DNA of 10,753 bases, from contig JAUJMI010000086.1 of assembly GCA_030446945.1 (NCBI GenBank), forward strand, positions 1 to 10,753, in the 5' to 3' direction. How positions within the stretch are numbered: the stretch's first letter is position 1; each line of letters begins with the position of its first letter. The position numbers were made by a program, and so were the translations under genes. Shown piece by piece: positions 1-4,614 of the stretch. Below the pieces are notes generated by a model that had not been told where the DNA came from, did not search any database, and was given only the letters and a program-made list of their open reading frames with translations. This DNA comes from Longimicrobium sp. Lineage in GTDB: Bacteria; Gemmatimonadota; Gemmatimonadetes; Longimicrobiales; Longimicrobiaceae.

Positions 1-920
1 TGAACGCGCTGAAGCGGGTGCAGCCCTCCGCCGTGCGCGAGATCATGATCCAGGTGCCCGACGTGGGGTGGGACGACATCGGCGGGCTGGAGGACGCCAA
101 GCGCGCGCTCAAGGAGGGGGTGGAGCTCCCCCTGAAGCACCCCGACGCCTTCCGCCGCCTGGGGATCCGCCCCGCCAAGGGCTTCCTCCTGTACGGCCCT
201 CCGGGGACCGGCAAGACGCTCATGGCCAAGGCGGTGGCGCGCGAGTCGGAGGCGAACTTCATCGCCACCAAATCGTCGGACCTGCTCAGCAAGTGGTACG
301 GCGAGAGCGAGCAGCAGGTGACGCGCCTCTTCCAGCGCGCGCGGCAGGTGGCGCCCACGGTCATCTTCATCGACGAGATCGACTCGCTGGCGCCGCAGCG
401 CGGCGGCGGGCTGGGCGAGCCGGCGGTGACGGAGCGCGTGGTGAACACCATTCTGGCGGAGATGGACGGGCTGGAGGAGATGCAGGGGATCGTGGTGATC
501 GGCGCCACCAACCGCCCCACGCTGCTGGATCCCGCCCTGCTGCGCCCCGGCCGCTTCGACGAGCTGGTGTACATCACGGTGCCGGAGCGCGACGCGCGCC
601 TCACCATCCTGCGCATCCACACCTCCGGGATGCCGCTGGCGGAGGACGTGGAGCTGGCGTCCATCGCCGAGCGCACGCACGGCTACACCGGCGCGGACCT
701 GGAGGACCTGGTGCGCCGCGCGGGCCTCATGGCGCTGCGCACCGACCTGCACGTGGCCGAGGTGCCGATGCGCTTCTTCGAGGCGGCGCTCAAGGAGGGG
801 CGCGCGTCGGTGACGCCGGAGATGGAGCGCGAGTACGAGGAGCTGCGCAGCGAGCTGAAGCGCGAGGGCCCGCGCGGACGGCAGATCGGCTTCCGGGCCC
901 CCGAGCGCGCGGCGGTCTGA
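1..920 (+). CDS. CDC48/VAT-family AAA+ ATPase, C-terminal (D2) part; 5' end outside the window
   Basis: The reading frame is open from the first base (codons begin at position 3), so the start lies upstream; the GTG at 18 is only the first in-window start-like codon. Counting from it, a D1-D2 linker-like stretch (QPSAVREI...VPDVGWDDIGGL, residues 2-24) leads into one complete AAA+ module: Walker A GPPGTGKT (60-67), aromatic pore loop KWYGESE (92-98), Walker B VIFIDE (115-120), sensor 1 in GATNRP (N165), arginine fingers R176 and R179 in LLRPGRFDE, and helical-lid sensor 2 region GYTGADLEDL (222-231). The PSAxRE...W-D-IGGL linker is typical of the second ATPase domain of CDC48/p97/VAT proteins, so an N domain and D1 are expected upstream. 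The family forms hexamers that use ATP to thread and unfold proteins. The C-terminal tail after about residue 280 is short and basic. A terminator follows within 20 bases. The family is confident; the full architecture is inferred. Confidence 0.93.
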   Translation, partial: NALKRVQPSAVREIMIQVPDVGWDDIGGLEDAKRALKEGVELPLKHPDAFRRLGIRPAKGFLLYGPPGTGKTLMAKAVARESEANFIATKSSDLLSKWYGESEQQVTRLFQRARQVAPTVIFIDEIDSLAPQRGGGLGEPAVTERVVNTILAEMDGLEEMQGIVVIGATNRPTLLDPALLRPGRFDELVYITVPERDARLTILRIHTSGMPLAEDVELASIAERTHGYTGADLEDLVRRAGLMALRTDLHVAEVPMRFFEAALKEGRASVTPEMEREYEELRSELKREGPRGRQIGFRAPERAAV

Positions 921-938
921 CGGCTCGAGCGCCGACGA

Positions 939-973
939 GGGGAGGGGCGAAGGGCGCCCGTCCCCGTTTCTTT
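939..973 (+). terminator. Rho-independent terminator of the AAA+ gene
   Basis: A GGGGA...GGGCG arm (939-949) pairs with CGCCC...TCCCC (955-965) around a 5-base loop, with one G-G mismatch. The T-rich tract GTTTCTTT follows at once. It begins 19 bases after the ATPase stop codon. Confidence 0.75.
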
Positions 974-1028
974 GCGCGTCCCTATCTCATTGCGGGCGGA
1001 TATGTTGAGGTGCTTTGTACAGGGTTTG

Positions 1029-1045
1029 CGGAACGATTGTTGCTT
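1029..1045 (+). promoter_or_regulatory. Putative sigma-54 (-24/-12) promoter for the DUF2382 gene
   Basis: The sequence reads CGGAACG-ATTG-TTGCTT. Against the RpoN consensus TGGCACG-N4-TTGCW it has the invariant GG (1030-1031) and GC (1042-1043) at exactly 10 bases spacing, the complete TTGCT -12 element, and AC-G of the -24 element. The two mismatches are C for T and A for C. Transcription would begin near 1055, about 50 bases before the ATG at 1107. No convincing -35/-10 pair was seen in the same gap. This is prediction by motif only. Confidence 0.5.
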
Positions 1046-1106
1046 CCCCACCGGCCCCACACGGAGAGGCTAGAGGCCTCTCGGTTCACCCGAACGGAGA
1101 GCGACC

Positions 1107-1595
1107 ATGAGCATCAATCCAAACGACCGCGACCTTCCCCTCGACCGCGCCACCGAATCGCTGCACGGCCAGGTGCGCGGCGCCGAGGAGCGCCTGACGC
1201 TCTCCGAGGAGGAGCTCGCCGTCGGCAAACGCGAGGTGCGCGCGGGCGAGGTGGAGATCGAGAAGCACGTGGAGACGGAGCACGTGCGCCGCGAGGTGCC
1301 GCTCACCCACGACGAAGTGACGGTGGAGCGCCGCCCGATCACGGACGGGATGGTGGCGGCCGGCGGGCTCGGCGGCACGATCGGCGAGGAGCACATCCGC
1401 GTTCCGCTGACCGCGGAGGAGGCGGTGGTGGAGAAGCGCGTGGTGCCCAAGGAGGAGCTCGTCGTGCGCAAGCAGGAGGTGACCGAGGAGCGCATGGTGG
1501 AGGCCGACCTGCGCAACGAGCGCGCCGAGGTGCGCGAGGTCAACGCCCACGAGGTGAGCCACGAGCGCGGCACGCTGGGCCGCGACAACCTCTAG
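1107..1595 (+). CDS. DUF2382 (YsnF/AvaK-type) domain protein, probable stress protein
   Basis: This 162-aa soluble, highly charged protein is rich in Glu, Arg and Val. It has two copies of the DUF2382 pattern: LTLSEEELAVGKREVRAGEV followed by IEKHVETEHVRREVPL (about 30-66), and LTAEEAVVEKRVVPKEELVV followed by RKQEVTEERM (about 101-130). A glycine-rich turn (GGLGG, 86-90) joins them. The family is common in stress-tolerant soil bacteria and cyanobacteria, sometimes fused to a PRC-barrel; this protein is the stand-alone form. Its biochemical role is not known. The ATG has a good Shine-Dalgarno (GGAGAG, 1096-1101) five bases upstream. The gene is monocistronic: a probable sigma-54 promoter lies upstream and a terminator follows at 1627. 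There is no signal peptide or membrane segment. Domain assignment is confident; a stress role is inferred from the family. Confidence 0.9.
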   Translation: MSINPNDRDLPLDRATESLHGQVRGAEERLTLSEEELAVGKREVRAGEVEIEKHVETEHVRREVPLTHDEVTVERRPITDGMVAAGGLGGTIGEEHIRVPLTAEEAVVEKRVVPKEELVVRKQEVTEERMVEADLRNERAEVREVNAHEVSHERGTLGRDNL

Positions 1596-1626
1596 GACGG
1601 GCGGGGCGCCTGCCCCGGTCGTGATC

Positions 1627-1668
1627 TGCCCCCCCTCTCGGATGCCGGGGGAGGGGGCATTTCGTTTT
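1627..1668 (+). terminator. Rho-independent terminator of the DUF2382 gene
   Basis: TGCCCCC (1627-1633) pairs with GGGGGCA (1653-1659), extended by further C/G pairing towards a small loop. The T-rich tail TTTCGTTTT follows. It lies about 30 bases after the stop codon. Confidence 0.8.
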
Positions 1669-1690
1669 GGCCGGGCCGCGCCGGGTCGCC

Positions 1691-1742
1691 GGGGGCTGAA
1701 GCCCGGGCTGGAACCACGGGAAGACCGCTGAAGCGGTCTCGG
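1691..1742. repeat. Dispersed double-hairpin element, copy 1
   Basis: Two short hairpins are joined by a spacer. GGGC-TGAA-GCCC (1693-1704) is followed by a linker containing AACCACGGGAA (1712-1722) and then GACCGC-TGAA-GCGGTC (1723-1738). The same plan recurs at 6987-7036 with different stem bases but the same AACC-N-CGGGAA linker. REP-like intergenic elements of this kind, with TGAA or TTCG turns, are frequent in large high-GC genomes. No coding potential was seen. Copy boundaries are approximate. Confidence 0.65.
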
Positions 1743-1751
1743 AATCCACAT

Positions 1752-1854
1752 TTCCTGAGCGCAGCGCCTCGCCGCCCCCGGCATCCACACCGCCCTCTGG
1801 CGCGGAGCGAAGAAAGCGGGCGCTGCGGTGCGCACCGAGCCATCCCATGTTCGG
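1752..1854. repeat. About 100-bp intergenic repeat, copy 1
   Basis: The last 54 bases (1801-1854) align without gaps to 10261-10314; by hand count 43 of 54 positions agree, including CCATCCCAT. The similarity continues upstream through TTCCTGA(G/A)CG(C/G)AGCGCCT at 1752 and 10214, with a small indel between. The two copies share the plus orientation. There is no coding potential and no transposase, so it is an interspersed repeat of unknown origin. Confidence 0.6.
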
Positions 1855-2118
1855 GCGCCTGCCCAGGGCCGTCCCGGGTCGCCGGCCGACGCATGGGGAA
1901 CCACCGTGGTACCGACGGCGCGTGGCCTCATCCGGTCCGGGAAGCGGACGTGGTCGCGATCCCGAGGCACGGGCAGCCAGGTGGGGGACACGCAGGTCTG
2001 CCCCTACGACACCTGCGCGGGGGGCGACGGTCGAGGCAGGCAGAGGGTGGGCGCGATGAATCGCGCCCCTACGGGTTCGTTTGGTGCGGCCGGCGGCGGA
2101 GCGGCGTCGAACACGGCC
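1855..2118. repeat. Gene-free stretch holding two hairpin repeats
   Basis: I see no convincing gene here. CGCAGGT (1991-1997) pairs with ACCTGCG (2011-2017). GGGCGCGA-TGAA-TCGCGCCC (2049-2068) is a perfect 8-bp stem with a four-base loop. Both recur in variant form at 2782-2801 and 2888-2911. The open frames across this stretch are rich in Arg, Gly and Ala and lack recognisable motifs, as expected for shadow frames in GC-rich DNA. Confidence 0.6.
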
Positions 2119-2418
2119 TCAGTTGGGCGCGGGGCGCTCCAGGTGGGCGGCGATGGGGCGGGGGCGCACGACGGAGGGGAGGCCGCGCGGGTGCGGGGCG
2201 CCGCCCGAGACGGAGCGCTCGGCGTCGCTTTCGCTGAAGCAGAGGGTGGCGACAAGGAGGGCACCCCGCTCGCGCAGCTCGGCGGCGGCGCGGCTCGTAT
2301 AGTTGGCCACGTGGAAGCTCCCCGCCAGGAGAAAGATCCCCGCGGGCTCCCCCAGCCGCCGCTCCCCCAGGCGGTACGGGTCATGGTCTTCGTAGATCAG
2401 CGTCTCGTCCTGCTTCAC
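2119..2418 (-). CDS. Hypothetical protein, 99 aa
   Basis: I do not recognise this protein. It is supported by a strong Shine-Dalgarno (GGGGGGAG, complement of 2424-2431) five bases before a GTG start at 2416-2418. Its sequence is protein-like over the first 70 residues: an acidic start (KQDETLIYEDHDPYRLGERR), a hydrophobic segment GIFLLAGSFHVANY (27-40), and an Ala/Glu-rich stretch (RAAAELRERGALLVATLCFSESDAE). The tail is Pro/Arg-rich and looks less constrained. The hydrophobic segment is short and broken by Ser/His, so it is more likely a buried strand or helix than a membrane span. The frame is open far upstream on the same strand, but the RBS and the change in sequence character favour this GTG. 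The start overlaps the TGA of a short upstream frame (GTGA). It stands alone among repeats, with no functional context. Confidence 0.55.
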   Translation of the reverse strand: MKQDETLIYEDHDPYRLGERRLGEPAGIFLLAGSFHVANYTSRAAAELRERGALLVATLCFSESDAERSVSGGAPHPRGLPSVVRPRPIAAHLERPAPN

Positions 2419-2780
2419 GTCCGCTCCCCCCTGTGGTCGGCCGCGGAGGGGCTCCGGCCCGCCGCTGTGGATCGGTTGTACCCGGTCCAGGCGTTTTGGA
2501 TCGCCGCACGGCCGAGCGGCTGGACGACCTCCACATCGTGCAGAGCGCGCGGCTCCTTCCCCGCCCCGGACCCGGAGGCGCAGACAGCGTGGCGACGGTG
2601 GACGCGCTAGTCGAGGCGGAACGCGCGACGGCGTACGGGCAGGACGCGGTCGCCTCCGGATCGTCGTGCGTGGGGGGGGACGCTGAACCTGGCGAGCCGC
2701 TACTCCATGGGTGCCGCCGGGGTTCTGAGGCGGTTGGCGGGGAGTGTGTGCGCGGGGCGCGAGGGTTGAGCTGAGAGGGA
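2419..2780. other. Gap of about 360 bp without a convincing gene
   Basis: The only item of note is a minus-strand frame (2415-2606, about 63 codons) that ends in the GTGA overlapping the start of the 99-aa gene. It has no ATG and no ribosome binding site for its internal GTG. A plus-strand frame over 2433-2774 has low-complexity Gly/Arg/Ala content and no motif. The stretch could be a decayed gene or plain intergenic DNA. Confidence 0.4.
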
Positions 2781-2781
2781 T

Positions 2782-2801
2782 GGCGGATACGCAGGTCCGC
2801 C
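2782..2801. repeat. Small hairpin repeat (relative of 1985-2017)
   Basis: GGCGGA (2782-2787) pairs with TCCGCC (2796-2801). The segment shares ACGCAGGTC(C/T)GCCCC with 1989-2003, so it appears to be a second copy of the same repeat. As at the first site, a GGGCG(C/T)GATGAA hairpin follows downstream. Confidence 0.45.
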
Positions 2802-2887
2802 CCAATGAGGATTGGTGCGGTTGGCGGGCCGTGGTGCGGAGCCGGGCGATCGGGTGCGTAGGGCGGGTGGCGGTGAATGCGGCGGGC

Positions 2888-2911
2888 ACGGGCGTGATGA
2901 ATCACGCCCGT
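2888..2911. repeat. GATGAATC hairpin repeat, copy 2
   Basis: GGGCGTGA-TGAA-TCACGCCC (2890-2909) is a perfect stem, extended by C-G and A-T pairs to 10 bp. Copy 1 is at 2049-2068. The single stem difference is a paired change (C-G to T-A), so the hairpin is preserved while the sequence varies. Confidence 0.6.
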
Positions 2912-2931
2912 ACGGCGGATGTGGAGGCTCG

Positions 2932-2975
2932 ACAACAACAGCACGCCCCTGCCGCGGTGATCGCGGCAGGGGCGT
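2932..2975 (-). terminator. Terminator of the cold-shock gene
   Basis: A perfect 14-bp stem, ACGCCCCTGCCGCG (2943-2956) with CGCGGCAGGGGCGT (2962-2975), encloses a 5-base loop. On the minus strand it lies 21 bases after the cold-shock stop codon and is followed by the T-rich GCTGTTGTTGTCG. The T-tract is interrupted, but stem strength and position fit termination. Confidence 0.7.
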
Positions 2976-2996
2976 AGTTCTCGCGGCGACGGGGGC

Positions 2997-3485
2997 CTAC
3001 CAGTCGCGATCGCGATCGCGGCCACCACCGCCGCCGCCACCCCCGCCGCCACCGCCGCCCCGGCCGCCACCCCCGCCGCCGTAGCCGCCCCCACCGCCGC
3101 CGTACCCGCCTCCGCCACCGCCGTAGCCTCCACCGCCGCCGCCGCGGCTGCCGCCGCCGCCGCCGTAGCCGCCGCCCCCACGGCGTCCGCCGCCGCCGCC
3201 GTACCCGCCGCCGCCGCCGCCACGGTTGCCGTAGCCGTCATCGCCGCCCGCGGCGCCGCCGGTGCCGCCGGCGGGCGCATCCAGGCGCACCACGTTCGCG
3301 GCCTTGGCGCCGCGGGGCTCCTCCACCACCTCGAACTCCACGCGCTCACCCTCGTCGAGCGATTTGAACCCGGAACCCTGGATGGCGCTGTGATGGACGA
3401 ACACGTCCGGGCCGTCCTCGCGCTGGATGAAGCCGTATCCCTTCTCCTGTGAGAACCACTTCACCGTGCCTGTCACCTTCTCCAT
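2997..3485 (-). CDS. Cold-shock-domain protein with glycine-rich RGG/GYGG tail
   Basis: This 162-aa protein has an N-terminal cold-shock domain (about 1-68) with RNP1 KGYGFI (15-20) and RNP2 VFVHH (28-32). The nucleic-acid-stacking aromatics W10, F11, Y17, F19 and F29 are all present, and the domain closes with [11 protein letters not shown] and RGAKAANVV. Such domains are OB folds that bind single-stranded RNA or DNA and melt RNA structure. Typical bacterial Csp proteins end at about 65-75 aa. This one carries about 90 extra residues: a short linker, then GYGG blocks spaced by RR, SR or R and a poly-Gly run, ending in RDRDRDW. The tail resembles RGG/RGY extensions of plant and cyanobacterial RNA-binding proteins and may support weak multivalent RNA binding or self-association (inference). 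The ATG at 3483-3485 begins exactly at the domain; the RBS is weak (AGAGGG, about 10 bases upstream). The gene lies 88 bp downstream of the FKBP gene on the same strand and has its own terminator. Confidence 0.93.
   Translation of the reverse strand: MEKVTGTVKWFSQEKGYGFIQREDGPDVFVHHSAIQGSGFKSLDEGERVEFEVVEEPRGAKAANVVRLDAPAGGTGGAAGGDDGYGNRGGGGGGYGGGGGRRGGGGYGGGGGSRGGGGGGYGGGGGGYGGGGGGYGGGGGGRGGGGGGGGGGGGGRDRDRDW
3021..3251 (-). repeat. Low-complexity GGC/GGT tract encoding the glycine-rich tail
   Basis: This is a near-continuous run of glycine codons (seen on the plus strand as CCG/CCC/CCA triplets), broken at irregular intervals by Tyr, Arg and Ser codons. Gly-6 to Gly-13 blocks recur. A tract of this kind can change length by replication slippage or recombination, in frame in steps of three. 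Confidence 0.85.
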
Positions 3486-3520
3486 GGTATGGAACCCTCT
3501 GCCTGTGGGTGTGTGGATGC

Positions 3521-3537
3521 CCCCGCCCGTCGCGGGG
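3521..3537 (-). other. Small hairpin in the cold-shock gene leader or FKBP 3' region
   Basis: CCCCGC (3521-3526) pairs with GCGGGG (3532-3537) around a 5-base loop, with no T-run on either side. It lies in the 88-bp gap between the FKBP stop and the cold-shock start. It could be a leader structure or a weak attenuator; nothing decides between these. A second weaker stem, GTGCC/GGCAC (3548-3565), lies closer to the FKBP stop. Confidence 0.3.
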
Positions 3538-3573
3538 CCTGGATCGTGTGCCTTGCGGAGGGCACGGGGTGTG

Positions 3574-4002
3574 TCACGAGATGCCGACGAGCTCCAGGTC
3601 GAAGGTGAGGTCCCGCCCCGCGAGCGGGTGGTTTTGGTCCAGCACCGCGCCGTCTTCCGAGACTTCGGCCACCGTGACCACGACCGGCTCGCCGCCGTCG
3701 CGCTTCATCTGGAGGCGCTGCCCGACTTCGGGGCGGATGTTGGGAGGGAAGCGGTCCAGCTCAACCAGCAGCAGCAGGTCCTCGTTGTGCGCGCCGTACG
3801 CGCTGGTGGCGGGAATCCACACCGACTTCGATTCGCCGGGCTCCATCCCCTCCACCGCGTCGTCGAAGCCGGCGATCACCTGACCCATGCCGAGGGCGAA
3901 CTCCAGCGGCTCCCGCCCGTGCGACGAGTCGAAGACGGTTCCGTCCTCCAGCCGGCCGGTGTAGTGCACCCGGACGGTGTCGCCGGAGCGAGCTGTTGCC
4001 AT
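3574..4002 (-). CDS. FKBP-type peptidyl-prolyl cis-trans isomerase, SlyD-like
   Basis: This 142-aa protein catalyses cis-trans isomerisation of X-Pro bonds and acts as a chaperone. The FKBP core is split as in SlyD/Fkp[19 protein letters not shown] (10-27), [19 protein letters not shown] (32-50) and [18 protein letters not shown] (53-70), then an inserted IF (chaperone flap) domain (about 71-118), then the closing strand [19 protein letters not shown] (121-139), the hallmark of this subfamily. It lacks the His/Cys-rich metal-binding tail of E. coli SlyD, ending at VGIS. The frame is open further upstream, but MATARSGD at 4000-4002 is chosen because it begins directly at the FKBP fold and has an RBS-like AGAGGA just upstream. 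No signal peptide follows this start, so it should be cytoplasmic. A possible sigma-54 site lies about 50 bases upstream. Confidence 0.92.
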   Translation of the reverse strand: MATARSGDTVRVHYTGRLEDGTVFDSSHGREPLEFALGMGQVIAGFDDAVEGMEPGESKSVWIPATSAYGAHNEDLLLLVELDRFPPNIRPEVGQRLQMKRDGGEPVVVTVAEVSEDGAVLDQNHPLAGRDLTFDLELVGIS

Positions 4003-4050
4003 GCTTCCTCTTGCCGCTGTGAGACGTGCGAGGGCCCCATCCGCGAGGAC

Positions 4051-4065
4051 GCAATAAAGCGGCCC
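4051..4065 (-). promoter_or_regulatory. Possible sigma-54 promoter for the FKBP gene (weak)
   Basis: Read on the minus strand it is GGGCCGC-TTTA-TTGCG. GG and GC are spaced by exactly 10 bases and the -12 TTGC is intact, but the -24 element matches only GGC. Start of transcription would be near 4039, about 37 bases before the ATG. In DNA this GC-rich, GG-N10-GC alone is common, so this is a hint only. Confidence 0.3.
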
Positions 4066-4140
4066 GCCGGCTGAAAACCGGGGGCCGCCATGCATTTTTG
4101 ACGAAACACGTGCGGCGGATGGCGCGCCGGTGCCGTCCGG

Positions 4141-4172
4141 AAGCAAAAAGGGCCCGCTCTCGCGAGCGGGCC
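4141..4172 (-). terminator. Rho-independent terminator of the 87-aa gene
   Basis: A perfect 9-bp stem GGCCCGCTC (4151-4159) / GAGCGGGCC (4164-4172) has a 4-base loop. On the minus strand it is followed by CTTTTTGC. It lies 16 bases past the stop codon of the 87-aa gene. Confidence 0.88.
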
Positions 4173-4188
4173 ATTCTTTGGCTGCCGG

Positions 4189-4452
4189 TCAGGCGGCGGG
4201 TGCCACCAGCACGTTGGAAGCGGCGGCGAAGAAGGGCTTCGCCTGCACGTCGCCCAGGCGGATCTCCAGCAGGCGGCTGCCGTCGCCGGTCTTCCCCAGG
4301 AGCGCGACCACCTCGCCCGGTCCGCCGGCGCAAAGCACCTGCTCTCCCACGGCGGGGAGACGCTCCTGCGCCGGGATCCACCCGGGACGGGCGGTGAGGT
4401 CGACGCGGCCGTCTTCGGCCCGCAGGCGCTTCGTTCCGTTGCTCTTGGACAT
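4189..4452 (-). CDS. Hypothetical protein, 87 aa
   Basis: I do not recognise a named family. The ATG at 4450-4452 has a Shine-Dalgarno GGGAG eight bases upstream, and a strong terminator follows the stop, so it is very likely a real single gene. The N-terminus is basic and probably flexible (MSKSNGTKRLRAEDGR). The middle, VGEQVLCAGGPGEVVALLGKTGDGSRLLEIRLGD (about 35-68), alternates hydrophobic strands with Gly-rich turns. That pattern resembles small SH3-like or KOW-like beta barrels, but this is only a visual resemblance. The C-terminus is Ala/Val-rich. There is no signal peptide or membrane span. It lies 162 bp downstream of the membrane/SpdSyn gene and upstream of the FKBP gene, and appears to be transcribed separately. 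Confidence 0.75.
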   Translation of the reverse strand: MSKSNGTKRLRAEDGRVDLTARPGWIPAQERLPAVGEQVLCAGGPGEVVALLGKTGDGSRLLEIRLGDVQAKPFFAAASNVLVAPAA

Positions 4453-4614
4453 CGGCTGGACTCCCGTCGAGAAGATGGAGGCGGCTGCTCGCCGCGGGCA
4501 CCAGGAGGCGCGCGGGTACGTCCCGAGGGTGGCGTACGCCGCTCGCGGCCGGGGACGACGAAGCCCCGGGCGTTACGGACGTTTGTACACCGATCCGCCG
4601 CAAAGGTTCGGGCG
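4453..4614. other. Intergenic gap upstream of the 87-aa gene
   Basis: No gene is seen. The stretch must hold the promoter of the 87-aa gene if that gene is monocistronic, but no clear -35/-10 or -24/-12 pair was found. The palindromic GCCCGGGGC...CCCCGGCC region (about 4550-4573) could form a stem, but has no T-run on either strand. Confidence 0.4.

Noticed and set aside
68..1624. Long plus-strand open frame (518 codons) over the AAA+ and DUF2382 genes
   Set aside because: Composition is Arg/Gly/Ala-rich without motifs, and it overlaps two real genes with clear domains. It is a shadow frame of GC-rich DNA.
2433..2774. 113-codon plus-strand frame in the repeat island
   Set aside because: There is no RBS and no motif, and the composition matches intergenic shadow frames.
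1670..2980. Possible CRISPR array because of many short palindromes
   Set aside because: The repeats are of different families with irregular spacing; there is no regular repeat-spacer pattern and no cas gene.
3001..3022. Overlapping GCGATCGC palindromes resembling the cyanobacterial HIP1 motif
   Set aside because: They are explained by the Arg-Asp codon repeat (CGC GAT) at the end of the cold-shock protein.
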